DNA of 64,000 nt, from contig NC_057831.1 in the NCBI RefSeq assembly GCF_910594005.1, positions 39,948,001 to 40,012,000 of the forward strand, in the 5' to 3' direction. Position numbers and translations under genes: made by a program. Each line of letters begins with the position of its first letter. The first letter of the stretch is position 1. The stretch is from Cervus elaphus. Taxonomy: Eukaryota; Chordata; Mammalia; Artiodactyla; Cervidae. Positions 1 through 11,184 of the stretch are shown here, one piece after another. A model generated the notes under the pieces. It saw nothing but the letters and a program-made list of their open reading frames with translations. It did no database searches and was not told where the DNA came from.

Positions 1-2690
1 TAGTTGATATTGAAGAAGACCATGTTATCATAACCTGCCTCTCATCCAGATAAATTTGTCAGATATTTATCAGATGCTTTCTATATGCCAAGTGCTCCAC
101 TGTGAATTGAGCTGTATGGAAGAATAAGACATTATTTATCCTTTCCAAGGATCTCAAGACTATGAGGCAAATAAAAGTAAATGAGCATATAAGTATTGCA
201 TTTATGAAAATTGTGTTGACTCAGGACACTCAGATGTAGATTATTACAGGGCTAATCCTCAGATTTAATTTCTTACAATGCCAATTGATATTGTACTACT
301 GTTCAAGAAGTGCAAAAATCTACCCTTCACACCAAAAAATCAAATTATGTCCACACTTAGCCTGAACTGAACTGATTTGAGGAGGATTAAAAACCAGAAA
401 TAGTATTTCTTACTGGATTTTTTTTCTTGTCAACTCCTTGTTTTATTTTTAAAAGAAACAGTCCTCTCAAGCTTCATATTGATTCTTTGACCAAATATTA
501 TTTTGGAAATTATATACATTCCTGCCTTTATAGCTTGTATTCTTTATTCCTTATTTGTGTGCTTAACTGGTTTTCTCCAAATGCCTATTCCAAGTTTTCC
601 TTTAACATCAACCATTAAACCACAATACAGAGTAGAGCGTAAGTTTAGGTTTTACCTTTATTGTTAAATGCATGGGGCTTCATGAAAACTGTCAGTATCA
701 AGCTGATGACAATTTGAGGAAGATGAATCAAGTGCCAAAATATCTGAGGGAAAATATCAATACATAAAAACAGACAAAGAAATGTCTGAAATTATCGTGC
801 AATAGCTTCAAAAGATAAGATATTAAGAAAGGGTTTGGAACATAGTCATATAATCTGGATGAGATAAGTGGTTTTCATTTGTCACAATCCTGGGATATTA
901 GTCTTTCAGATCATTGTGAATGATGTTTTGCGTGTTATAATAGAACTAAAAAATGTGGAAGCATTTGATTTAATGCATAGACATCAGTTTTGTCTGCCAA
1001 ATCCCAAGGAAGACATCTATAAGCCCATCAATCAACATTAGGATCTCTGTGTTGAGCAAATGACATCCAAATCATAAAGCCGTTGTCATTTAAAATGCAT
1101 TTTTAAATCATTGCTCCACTACCGTTTATAATGGATATATTTTTAACTCTAATAATTAATCAACTCTGACACATTTCCTTTCTTTTTATTCCTGTCCTCT
1201 TCTGACATCCTTCTTTTAAAAGAAGCCATTTTTAATTTCCTGTATGTAGAAAACCAGCCAAGATAGTCAGGTTTCTAGGTTTCATCAACGAAGGGGCTTT
1301 GGAGGTTTATAAATTAAGAAAGTTGAAAAACAGTTTTCAGTTTAGATAGCATCTTGACATACATGTGCCATGAGCAGAATGACATCTCCATTGGGAACAC
1401 AAATCCACTGCTCCTGAGGATTGCAGAGAGATATTGCTTGAAAATGATGTACCTCAAGCACACAGTCGTATTGCATTTCTCCACCTCTTTGAGAACCAGT
1501 TCATCAGATAATTTCTCTTAAAGAGATTCCAGTACTGTAATTTGCCTCTGCTTTAATCAACAGTGAGATAATATAGAAGCCGCATTAAATGATTCAGAAT
1601 GATTTAGTCAGCAGGAAACCCATTAGTCTAACCATATTTTCCCATACTTTTCAGCACCATGTCCTGTCATCTGGAAATAATAGGTACCATAAAAGCAAAT
1701 TCTGAAGGCTTAAAAAAAATTGCTAGGATAGAGCACACAGTGTTTATTTGGAGGTTGATATTACCACAAATTAATCAAAATGAGAATTTTTTCCAGTATA
1801 TTTGAATTCGATTTCCGTATGAAAGAATGTTAAGATGCTACAGTTAAGCATAATATATTCACATATTTATTTTCTTCAGATTGGAATATGCCAGATGTGC
1901 AAATGTAGAATCATACTAATATATGTTTTCATTTCTAGTAGATCAGTGTGTAAACTAAAAAAAAAGGTGGAGAGAGGAAGAATAAGGAAACGGCAGCTTG
2001 AAGAGATGACTAGTGCATATTAAAACATTTTGAATCAGTAGTCTACATAAAGATTTATTTTTTATATTTTTCATTTTTTGTTAATTTTTTTATAAGCTAC
2101 CAAGTTTTCAAGATGCCTTGAATGTATAAGAGATAGTCATTAAAATCATGATTACTAAAGTTTAATGAACATACGTGGGGGGGGTAGGTGGAGAGGGAGA
2201 GTAAAAATGGCAAAATTTAATATTTGATCATCCTTTAGCTTTGCATACCTCCTGGAGTTCCTCACAGTTTGTGGGTTCTCAATGAATACTGATAGATAAT
2301 AATCTTACTTTTTAAAAATTCAGATTTCCCCTGAACATTCTCCAGTCCTCAGAGTGTGGCGTATAGCAGTCCAAGTTATAATGAGGCTATATTGTAACCA
2401 GCAGAAAGAAGAGTTGGGAGAAATAAGGTTTCAAATGATAGGGTTATGACAATAGCTGAAATGAACTCAATTCTTTAATTGAATGAAAATTTCTAGTTAC
2501 CATTTTGCAGAAGAGACTGGTAGCATTACAGTGGTGGGTTGAAAGTGCTAAACCTTAATGAGACTCCTGAGTTCTTATTCCAGACTTCAAAGTTTGCTAG
2601 GTCTTTCAAGGTAAAAGCGAGGAGGATGGTTATTAAGTAATAACAAATTCCTGTAGTGTTTGAATTTAATATTACAAACCAGATAATCCA
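1..2690. other. AT-rich sequence without recognised genes
   Basis: Apart from the old repeat near the left edge I recognise no SINE, LINE end, LTR or gene. The longest open frames are about 60 codons, have no domain features and are expected by chance. A run of eight G lies at 2177-2184. The segment could be intergenic or intronic. Confidence 0.6.
52..185 (+). repeat. Ancient mammalian repeat, L2/MIR class
   Basis: The text resembles the widespread mammalian repeat that reads as a 'place of growth, narrow then wide' motif: a tatgccaagtgct core, then a segment ending in aagactatgaggcaaataaa-like sequence. Similar segments occur at 30058-30165 and 41158-41259. The divergence is high and I cannot assign a subfamily. 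Confidence 0.4.
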
Positions 2691-2872
2691 GAAAGTGAAA
2701 GCTGCTCAGTCGTGTCCGAGTCTTTGTGACCCCATGGACTATACAGTTCATGGAATTCTCCAGGCCAGAACTGGTGTGGGTTGGCATGCCCTCCTCCAGG
2801 GGATCTTCCCAACCCTGGGATCAAACCCAGGTCTCTCGCATTGCAGGCAGATTCTTTACCAGTTGAACCACA
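2691..2872 (-). mobile_element. Bov-tA SINE, 5' head truncated
   Basis: Bov-tA elements have a tRNA-Glu-like head carrying the box A and box B of an internal polymerase III promoter, joined to a tail shared with the 3' end of the BovB LINE, which explains mobilisation by BovB machinery. Read on the plus strand, this copy starts with the tail (gctcagtcgtgtccgagtct) and ends in the head at a position equivalent to 'gagccac'. The final ten or so bases of the head (gggaagcc in other copies) are missing. Open frames here are translated SINE sequence. Confidence 0.9.
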
Positions 2873-3191
2873 AATTAGTCCTAACCAGTCTATTTGATTG
2901 CTACATTTTTTACAGAAATACACTCAGTGAAGCTACATGGAATATTCTAGTGGAGTCACCAAACTGCCGCAGCTAAGACCCGGTTTCCATTTCGCATCTC
3001 TCTCCTAAATTCACTATAAGGATTAAATTAACTGATGAAAGAAAAGTGGTCCACACAGTGCTTGGTCTTCAGTAAACATAAACTGTAAAAAAGTCCTTGT
3101 ACTCATAGAGGTGATAGTTAAAAGAAAAAAGAAAATGAATATATCTATAATGGGAAAAAAGAGCCTGTCTTTCTGATCTATTAAAAATGAG

Positions 3192-3425
3192 TCATCATTT
3201 TATAGCATTTATTACATGTAAGCAGTAAGTATATGGAAATATTAACTCACATAATAGTCTTCACAGCCTGATGACACAGATACAGTCTTTATTCCTTTAT
3301 ATTATGGATGAAAGAAACTTAAGCACAGGGAGGTTATGTAGCTTATCCAAAGGTACAGAGCTAATGAGTGTCAGAATTCAGATTTTTAACCCAAGCAGGT
3401 TGACACCATGGCCTACCACTTAGAG
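3192..3425 (+). repeat. MIR SINE
   Basis: The order of motifs matches MIR: an 'attaactcacataatagtc' segment, a 'tggatgaaagaaacttaagc' segment (equivalent to the gatgaggaaactgaggc core), then 'acagagctaatgagtgtc' and a terminal 'aacccaagcaggttgacacc' block. It is strongly decayed, consistent with an insertion that predates the ruminant radiation. Confidence 0.8.
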
Positions 3426-4625
3426 AACAGGCTCTCCAGCTTTCCATTTGCATTTGTATTATGGTTATTAGCAATGAAACTATTGCCATCTAATATTTTA
3501 TAAATACAAGTGGTTTTCAAAATAGCTTGTGGTGTCCTAGCAATTATGAGGCCAAAAATCACAAGGATCACTTTCCTTTTTATATCCAAGCCTAAAGCAG
3601 AGCCGTTTAGGCTAAGTTTGTACTAATTTGGCCTCATTATCTCTTCTGAGAATAAGTAAAAAGATTTGGACTATGAACAGGGAAGATATCTGTCTTCATG
3701 AGAACGAAGCTTCCATACCAATAAAAATGATAAAGAATGAAATGTTTTGTTTCAACATCTTTATTTGATTAAAGTACTAAGGCCCCAAATGTATGATCCC
3801 AGGATTTTCTGGGACCTTATCATCCTTCATGATGTGAAAGATGACTTAGATTTGGTTTTAAAGTACCCAAGGAGACAAAATTCGGGGTGGGGGGGAGGGA
3901 ATGGGATGAAAGGGAAAAATCCCAAAAGTTTTCCAAAAATATTCTACCCACACTACAGTTTTAGACAACAATGTCAGAGGAAAAACATTTAACACCCTCT
4001 TTCTTTAAAGTTGGATTTGTTTAACTGGCCAGGGCTTAAGAAAATGTTATGTTTACTCTGTGGGAATATTTGCGAAGAGTGAATTTAACTTGGCTACTAT
4101 GAAAGTTGTTTTTGTTGTTTGGATTTCTTTAATGTTAGTGTTTGGGATGACTTTGTTTTCTTTGGGGTGGAGGAAGCAACTTTCATACAATTTAGTGGTT
4201 ACTTGAAACCGCCTCCATTGGACTCCCAAGCATTCCACATCCTATATAGAATATATATTTCAGCTAGGTTTGTTTTCTCAAAATCCAAGAATGACTGCAT
4301 TAAAGTTGCTCCATTTCAGAAAGATTAAAACCACAGGGGGGATAATTCAAGATGATGCCAAACTACAGGGGTTTCCTAAGCAGACTGCATATCATTTCAC
4401 CTCTCTCTTCTGTCTTCCATCCTGTGTCTTGGGGCCTCAGTGTAAAAGTCACCTTATTCTAATCCAGCCTGTGCCTGAGAAAGGAGGCTAGGCAATTTTA
4501 CCTCCACCTCTCTATCTCCTCCCATTCTGACCCTTTTTCTCCCAACCACACACACACAGACCAGAGACCCAGAGTGGCCTCAGGCTTTGCTTTGTCCCTT
4601 TCACTCTCAAGAACATTCTGCAACT
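3426..4625. other. Unrecognised sequence
   Basis: I see no gene or mobile element with confidence. A short (CA)n run lies at about 4546-4558. Frames of 60-80 codons here have no domain features. Confidence 0.55.
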
Positions 4626-4723
4626 TTGTTGTTGTTCAATTGCTAAGTCGTGTCCGACTCTTTGCGACGCCATGGACTGCAGCACTCCAGGCCTCCCTGT
4701 CCTTCACCATCTCCCGGACGTTA
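4626..4723 (-). mobile_element. BovB LINE 3' end fragment
   Basis: The segment reads as the antisense of the BovB terminal part: a tail-like ttgttgttcaattgct start, then the gtcgtgtccgactctttgcg core, then the BovB-specific 'ctgcagcactccaggcctcc' and 'ctcccgga' block that Bov-tA SINEs lack. Only about 100 bases remain, so the copy is extremely 5'-truncated. A 13-base direct repeat lies at 4458-4470 and 4726-4738, the second copy beginning almost exactly at the truncation point. Confidence 0.85.
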
Positions 4724-5254
4724 GCTCTAATCCAGCCTTCTACACAGGTAACACAGGAGGGTCTGATTCTAGACTTTCTTTACTATGTGGCACATGGGAG
4801 AGTTATCAGGAAAGGTTTAATGACAGTTTCAGTATTTTTAAGATTTCAGTTATAGGTCATTCTTTCTCTCAGTTTTGTCTATCAGAGGTAGTTTGGAATA
4901 AAGTATCCTATAGAAAAAGTATAAACATAGAATTTGTGTCTGAATCCAACTCAAAAATGCAAACCTGGCCTGGAGTGCGGTGTCCTCAGGACAGTCCCAG
5001 ACTTCCCTCTCCTCCTGTCTTCTTTTCTGCTCCAGTCTCTCCTGTTGGCCAGTAACGACTAAAACCCAGAGGTCAAGGGAGTCCTGCCTTGCGGTCTGGC
5101 CAGGCCAGGCTCCCAGAGCAGAAGGTGCCCTGGAGAGCAGGTCTGCAGGGGCAAACAGTACCCATATTTAACAGTTTAAAAGTCAGATAGTAATGATTGA
5201 TAGATATTTCGACAGATAGGTAAAAGTGGTTTATTTGAACACTATTGAATTCAA
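4724..5254. other. Unrecognised, locally GC-richer segment
   Basis: The part from about 4960 to 5160 is noticeably GC-richer than its surroundings. It has the feel of an interspersed repeat, but I cannot name the family. Three overlapping short frames cross it in different phases, which argues against a single coding exon. Confidence 0.35.
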
Positions 5255-5594
5255 ATATGCTAAAACTCTTGCATATATACACTGCTATGTATAAGATAGA
5301 AAACAGGTATATGTATAAAATATACAGGTATATTATACATATATAGGTATATTATATAAATGTACAGGTATATTATACATGTATAAAATATACAGGTATA
5401 TGTATAAAATAGATAAAATAGATAACAGGCTGAATAGCACCAGAGAACTGTGTTCAGCACTCTGTGGTGATCTAGGTGGGAATGGAACTTAAAAAGGAAG
5501 GGATGTATGTATACACATAACTGATTCACTTTGTTGTACAGTAGAAACTAACATTACATTATAAAGCAACTGTACTCCAATAAAATTTAATAAT
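5255..5594 (+). mobile_element. Ruminant L1 3' end
   Basis: The last part, 'ctgattcactttgttgtaca' followed by 'aactaacattacattataaa' and 'ctccaataaaatttaat', is the typical 3' UTR end of ruminant L1, with the AATAAA-type signal at about 5579. Upstream, 'acactgctatgtataagata' and 'tataaaatagataacagg' correspond to one L1 region but are separated by an AT-rich expansion. This is a 5'-truncated dead copy. Confidence 0.8.
5283..5410. repeat. AT-rich minisatellite inside an L1 3' end
   Basis: Imperfect tandem copies built from 'tacaggtatattatacat' and 'gtataaaata' units repeat several times. The flanking L1 text appears on both sides, so the array seems to have grown from the L1 motif 'tataaaatagataac'. 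Unit length is irregular. Confidence 0.75.
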
Positions 5595-6419
5595 ATAAGA
5601 ACTCCGAAAACCCTTTCCATCAAATTCACACTAGGTTAAAGTCTGAAAGTCTCTCTCACCCATCAAAGTTCAACTGAAAACTAAGTTGAAACTGTATAAG
5701 TAACACCTCTATGAATAAAAATATTTATTACCCCAACTATTGCTTTCTTTCAAAATAAATCACTTTATATTTTGAGAGAATAGAGATTGTAATCAGATCT
5801 TTCCCATTCTGTCTTTGCTCTGGGATTTTAAAAAGCATCCTGATACATTTCCAAGTCAGGCTTAGAATTCAAAACTATAACATTCTGAGGATTGCAAAAT
5901 GATCACTTTAGCAATAAAAATGGTTTTGAGCTAGGCTGATTGTTTTTCTAACCTGAACTTAAGTCAGAGGATAAACATTCCCATTCAGTATCTATTATTA
6001 TTCAAAGTATTTCCATCCTAAGAAATCATGGAGAAATCCTAAGAAAAGGAAAAAAAGAAAGGAAACCCAGCTGCACTGATCTACCCTGGAGATAGGCATG
6101 AATGGTGTTAAAGGCATGAGCTATTTAGCCAAGTAATTGGATGTTTTTCTAGCCTTGATTGACTCACAAGCAGTAAAATGAAATTTGTCAAATATCTCAT
6201 TACCACAGGGCTAGAGTTCAGTGAGGGCTACTATGGGATTCTGACCTGGCAGTGATGGAACATTTCTTCAGAAAGCCAAGAGAAACCCCATCCTCAAGAT
6301 GAAGCAAGGGTTTGAATGGCTTTTCATTGCCAGAGAAGAAATATGAACAGATGAATAGGAGCAGTAAGTGCTTTGCTTGGGTGTCCACGAAAAGAAGAGT
6401 AACTTCTCCAGGGTCCACG
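5595..6419. other. Unrecognised sequence
   Basis: No gene, SINE or LINE is recognised. A short purine-rich patch lies at about 6034-6065. Confidence 0.5.
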
Positions 6420-6426
6420 CATAACC

Positions 6427-6648
6427 TTTTTGTTGTTGAGTTGCTGTCATGTCTGACTGTTTTGCAACCCCATGGACTGTAGCCCACCAGGTTTCTCTGT
6501 TCCTGGGATTTTCCAGGCAAGAATACTACAGTGCATTACCATTTCCTTCTCCAGGGGATTGTCCCAACCCAGGGATTGAACCTGTGTCTCCTGCATGTGT
6601 CTCCTGCATTGTAGGCAGATTCTTTACCACTGAGCCACCGGGGAAGCC
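6427..6648 (-). mobile_element. Bov-tA SINE, full length
   Basis: The copy runs from a short oligo(T), the reverse of its tail, to the tRNA-like head ending in gggaagcc. A 7-base target-site duplication, cataacc, flanks it at 6420-6426 and 6649-6655. A small internal duplication of 'gtgtctcctgcat' (about 6581-6606) lies within the head. Confidence 0.92.
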
Positions 6649-6655
6649 CATAACC

Positions 6656-7089
6656 ATTACCATAGTCATAGGTCATGCATAACCTGCTTGGCATCAAATA
6701 ACCAGAAATGGCTCGGCTTCGAAGCTCTCCATCATAGGGTGTTCCTCTGCAGTTGTCTCTGTTGGGAAAGACAGAGAAAGACGGCTGAAAACACCAGTGC
6801 TTAAGCAGCTTGTTTGAATCATCCTCCACATCAGGTCCTAAAACTGGTGGATAATTACAGGAAATATCTGGAAAATGATTCTCATTTGCAAATGAGAAAG
6901 TGCCCCTTCTCCCCACAGGCCACATCAGACAGAGAAGCCAATAAGCACTGCTGCGCTGCTATTTGCACACTAGATTTCAGCAATATCCACAACTTTCAAT
7001 CCCTTTATATTTTTCCCTTTGCAGTCTTTGCCCATTGGCTTCATTCTGTCTGAGTAGATGTCTCCTGGCTTATCTCATGGTTCCTATTC
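6656..7089. other. Unrecognised sequence
   Basis: No element recognised. Frames of 70-130 codons on either strand run across the neighbouring SINE boundary and are not supported as genes. Confidence 0.45.
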
Positions 7090-7285
7090 CCACAGTCTCC
7101 TTCCCTTCCCCTCACCTCATTTTCTCTCACCTTGCAGGTATGATGATGGTTTCCAGCCCATCTCTCCCTCTGGATCCTAAACTGTGAGAGAATAAGGACC
7201 AGATTTGAGTGCCCTCTTTTTTCGACAGAGGGGTCTGGCATAGAGTAGACACTTAATAAATATTTATTCAATGCATGAATGAAAT
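7090..7285 (+). repeat. L2 LINE 3' end
   Basis: The right part, 'ggtctggcatagagtagaca' followed by 'cttaataaatatttattcaa' and tgcatgaatga, matches the L2 3' terminus (ggcacatagtaggcgctcaataaatattt type). The left part is less certain. No coding potential remains. Confidence 0.6.
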
Positions 7286-7789
7286 TCTCATCCGGCTCTA
7301 ATTACAGAGTAACCCTCCTAAAGGAATGTTCTCTTTCCTTTTTTTTTTTTTTCTTAACATGGGAAATTAAACCAAAACTTTCCCAGGGCATTTGTACTAA
7401 CTGTTCTAAGTAGATTTCAGAAATGTCTGGAAAGTCATCTCTTTCCTCATCATTTTACAAAGAGTCTTGCTGCCAACAAAGTCATAGCAAGTGCATTCAC
7501 AGATGAGAGACCTTCATTCAATGTAGCTGGTGACTTTGCTTAGCTTATCTACAGGCCTTATCTTCACCAGAACTCAAGAGTATTCTGTGGAGATGGCACT
7601 ATCTTCTGATGAATATCTAATAAAGGGGTTTACATGACTTATGAAGAAAACTCCTGCTAGTGTAAAATTTCCATCAAGAAAATCTCCCAGCCTAGCAGCT
7701 GTGGCCAAAGAACATGAGCATCATTTTGTCGAAAGTCCTCAAGATTTAGGAGGAAAAGGAACCAGCCAAGAGTACATTTTTTTCCCATT
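7286..7789. other. Unrecognised sequence with a poly(T) tract
   Basis: A poly(T) tract at about 7339-7352 is the only notable feature. It has no adjacent recognisable element or target-site duplication. Confidence 0.45.
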
Positions 7790-7885
7790 TTTTTGACTGT
7801 CAAAATTTCTTTAACTTCTCTGATATTCATTTTCCTCATATGGAAAATGTGCATAATCCAGAATTTATAGAGTCATTGTAAAAAC
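7790..7885 (+). repeat. MIR fragment
   Basis: 'tctttaacttctctgatatt' followed by 'cattttcctcatatggaaaa' and 'gagtcattgtaa' follows the MIR order (ttaacctctctgagcctcagtttcctcatctgtaaa type). Only the central part is recognisable. Confidence 0.55.
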
Positions 7886-7940
7886 AAAGGAAAAAAAACT
7901 AAGCCCAGTGTATATATATATATACACACATATATCCTAT

Positions 7941-8103
7941 GTGAAAGTGAAAGTCACTCAGTCCCGTCTGACTCTTTGTGACCCAGGTCAGAATACTGGA
8001 GTGGGTAGCCTTTTCCTTCTTCAGGGGATCTTCCCAATCCAGGATCAAACCTAGGTCTCCCACATTGCAAGCAGATTCTTTACAGCTGAGTCACCAAGGA
8101 AGC
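7941..8103 (-). mobile_element. Bov-tA SINE with internal deletion
   Basis: The tail start, 'gtgaaagtgaaagtcactca', joins directly from 'gtgacccaggtcagaatact' and lacks about 40 bases around the usual 'atggactgtagcccaccagg' segment. The head end ggaagc is present. A short duplication, cctat, flanks it at 7936-7940 and 8104-8108. A (TA)n/(CA)n run abuts on the left (about 7911-7935). Confidence 0.88.
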
Positions 8104-9541
8104 CCTATATTTATATACTGATCTATGCTTAGCTCAGTAATGTGCATAAGTAGATACTAAATATTTAATAATTTATTAATATTACTATTGTTACACCGAA
8201 ATGTTAGAAGGATGGACAAAATATTAAAATACCAGGTTGTCACACTTAAGAACTCTATACACAGAGAATTTCAGGGTAAACAGAGCTATCAAATAACAAG
8301 AAATGTGTTAAGTAAAACAAAGAATATAGCAAAAAAAAAAAAAGAGCTTGCCTAGAAAATCACAGAATACACAAAGTAAAACATTTATTTAAAAAAAGAA
8401 AGAAAAGAAAATGCAATTAAAGTAATACAAGTAAAAGAGGAATTCTTCATGGACATTTATCTCTATGGAAAATAAATAGGGAGGTCAACTGAAAAGTATC
8501 TAAAAGTGTAAACACTTTAAATAATTTTCTGAACTCTATGCTTACATAACTATAGATACGACTTATACATCGTAGACAGACTCTGGGACACATTATTTGT
8601 TCCCAGCAGAGGGCCCCATAGGAGTCCCAGCAGTGCCACTTGACATTCAGACACCCTCATTGTGGTCTGGAACATCCAAGGGTTTCAACGTCTATGGCTA
8701 TGTCTAATAGTGCAATGCTCACAGACATCTGCCCACTGAGAAGAGGATAGGCTGGAAATTCACTCAAACCCCCTTCCTTAAATATTATGACCTGGAATGG
8801 AGCTGGATACACAGAGAAATTGCACCTTGTTCTAATCTATCTACTCCAAATCTCCGGCTGTAAGACAGGAAAACTCAGTCCTGGAAGGAGGGAAAAAACT
8901 CAGGTGTGCCCTATTAAATTTTTCCCTTCCTTCCACTCTTTTTCTACCAGATATTGTGACCTGAGGAGGAAAAAAATGATGACAAGATAGATAGAAGATA
9001 GGTCACCAAACTTTCTGCACATTATCAAATGCCCACAAGAATAGTGTGAAGAGTTAACCTTGAAGAAACTGCTGGCTTTTATTGGGACATGATATGAACA
9101 TAAAGGCCTCTGTTATGAGGGGACCAACCTAACAATGGACTGAAGAGGATGGATGAAGGACTTTGGGCCTTGGGAGGGCAGAAGTTGCTGGAACACTCAT
9201 GAGGGGGCCAAGAAAAGAGAATAAACAGCAAGTATCCTGTAGCAACCAAGTTCATGCTCATGGCAAATCGTAAACTTGGGTAGTGAGATATCCAGGGTGA
9301 CTGTCATTCTAGGGATGAACTGCATCAAACTTTCCTAGGAGCTTTGAAAGGTAAAATTCCTGGTCACAGTCTCAGAGACATGGTAAATCGACATTGGGGT
9401 CCTGGAAACCAAATCCTTAAGACTTCTCCAGCTTTCACCTTAGATCTGAAGACAATCGAGGAAGGAGAATATTAGGCAATTCGTGGGGGATCTGATGTCT
9501 TTTTGGGGAAATCTAAACAGTGAAGAAGTCTTTCTAAAAGA
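8104..9541. other. Unrecognised sequence
   Basis: No gene or mobile element recognised. A poly(A) run lies at about 8332-8344 and an A/G-rich patch follows at about 8392-8412. The stretch 8570-8700 is GC-richer, but its identity is unknown. Confidence 0.5.
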
Positions 9542-9680
9542 TGCTGCTGCTGCTGCTGCTGCTAAGTCACTTCAGTCGTGTCCAACTCTGTGCGACCCCA
9601 TAGAGGGCAACTTACCAGGCTCCGCCGTCCGGGGGATTCTCCAGGCAAGAATACTGGAGTGGGTTGCCATTGCCTTCTCT
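9542..9680 (-). mobile_element. Bov-A2-type SINE monomer with (CTG)n tail
   Basis: On the plus strand it starts with a (GCT)n run of about seven units, the reverse of the (AGC)n tail typical of Bov-A2, followed by 'aagtcacttcagtcgtgtcc' and 'ccgccgtccgggggattctc'. It ends after 'gttgccattgccttctc', so only one of the two Bov-A2 units is present. The ATG-started frame across it is translated SINE. Confidence 0.85.
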
Positions 9681-10693
9681 GTCTCAAAGGTGAGAGAAGA
9701 CAAAATAGACAAATTTTATCTTGTTATAGTTTGTGTCCATATCAGAGGACCAGCATATTTTCAGTGTTTATGACAGAATTAAGAAGCAAATTAGAACTGT
9801 AAAAATTAAAATTTCCATAAACAATTACTTAGTTGGTAGCATAATCATATGAAAACTGTGGAGTCAAAGTCTGCAGAACTGATGAAATTGCCTAAAGTTT
9901 TATTGTTTTGTTTCAATATTTTTAACAGTTTTAAGTAAGCAAGAAATCTTAGATACCATGAGGGGTTGGGTAAAAAACCATAGATTTAAAGATCTCATCA
10001 TGTAACTTTACTTAAATGTGGGACATTGGTAAATCATCAATTTGCAATTTTCTAAAATTCCCATATATAGTTTCCAGCAAAATAAATGTGTTCTTAATAA
10101 CTACTTTCCTTTGTGAGTAACAGATAACTGAAAAAGTGTTGGGAAAGAAATGAGGGAAAAACAAAGACGCTATTGATGAATTCTCTCTGGACTTCAACAG
10201 TCAACACAATGGAAAGATCGGAATTACAATAGACCATCATTGCTTCAGTAAACAGTCATAACCTGAATAGAAACTATGCCACACATCTAGGCTTCAACGC
10301 TAAGTTAGAATGAATAGACATTTGTATCTGACTGGAATTACAAAGTTGAAAAGTTATAAATAACATCCTTTGGGGAATATAGAACATTTTTCTTTATTGT
10401 CAACATTTAACATTATAGGATGTAGATAAACTTTAAAAAAAAAAGTAACTTTCCACTTAGAAGGAGCTGTTTTGTCAGAATTTATAGTAGCCAATGATGT
10501 TTGCACCTGAGACTGAAGATATTCTCAATCAAAAGGGCTTTCCACTTAAAGGTGTGTGACTGTTGCCCTCACAGTTTTATCTAAAAAAGTCAGTGCTAAC
10601 CTACATGCATGTATTCTAAATTGTTCTTAGTGTGCAATAATAATCTTTTAATGAATGAATAAATAAACATGCCAGATTGACATATGGCATAAG
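9681..10693. other. Unrecognised AT-rich sequence
   Basis: I see no gene, SINE or LINE. The frames are short. Confidence 0.5.
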
Positions 10694-10770
10694 TTGTTCT
10701 GGTACACTTTTTTTTTTTTTTTTTCTTTTTTTTTTTCTTTTTTTTTTTTTTTTGTTCTGGTACACTTTTT
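10694..10770 (-). mobile_element. Tail-only retroinsertion: poly(T) between direct repeats
   Basis: A tract of roughly 40-45 T, interrupted only by two C, lies between two copies of ttgttctggtacactttt (10694-10711 and 10752-10769). Direct repeats of this length flanking only a poly(A)/(T) tail look like a target-site duplication around an extremely 5'-truncated retrotransposition product. A polymerase slippage event with a duplicated flank is the alternative. No body of a SINE or LINE is left. Confidence 0.7.
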
Positions 10771-10941
10771 ACATGTCATGGACCTAGAATTTCTCTGTGC
10801 AACAGTAAAGACCGCTTTGCTAACTATTGCACAACTGTTATGAAAATAGGTCCTGACTTGAGTGTATTTCCTATCTTCTACCCTCCAGATTATTGAGGAT
10901 ATCATTTCTTTTTTATGTGTTTGTTTTTCCCTAAAGCAATG

Positions 10942-11175
10942 ATATGTGCATGCCTGCATGCTGAGTTGCTTCAGTTGTGTCCAACTCTCTGTGACCCTAT
11001 GGACTGTAGTCCACCAGGCTCCTCTATCCAAGGGATTCTCCAGGCAAGAACACTGCAGTAGATTGCCATGACCTCCTCTAAGGGATCTTCCCAGCCCAGG
11101 GACAGAACCCTAGTCTCTTATGTCTCCTGCATTGGCAAGTGGGCTCCTTACCACTAGTGCCACCTGGGAAGCCCC
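10942..11175 (-). mobile_element. Bov-tA SINE, full length
   Basis: Tail begins with 'gcatgcctgcatgctgagtt' and the head ends in 'cacctgggaagcccc'. It is flanked by aaagcaatg (10933-10941) and aaagcagtg (11176-11184), a 9-base target-site duplication with one mismatch. Several substitutions in the head ('acagaaccctagtctcttat') mark it as an older copy. Confidence 0.9.
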
Positions 11176-11184
11176 AAAGCAGTG

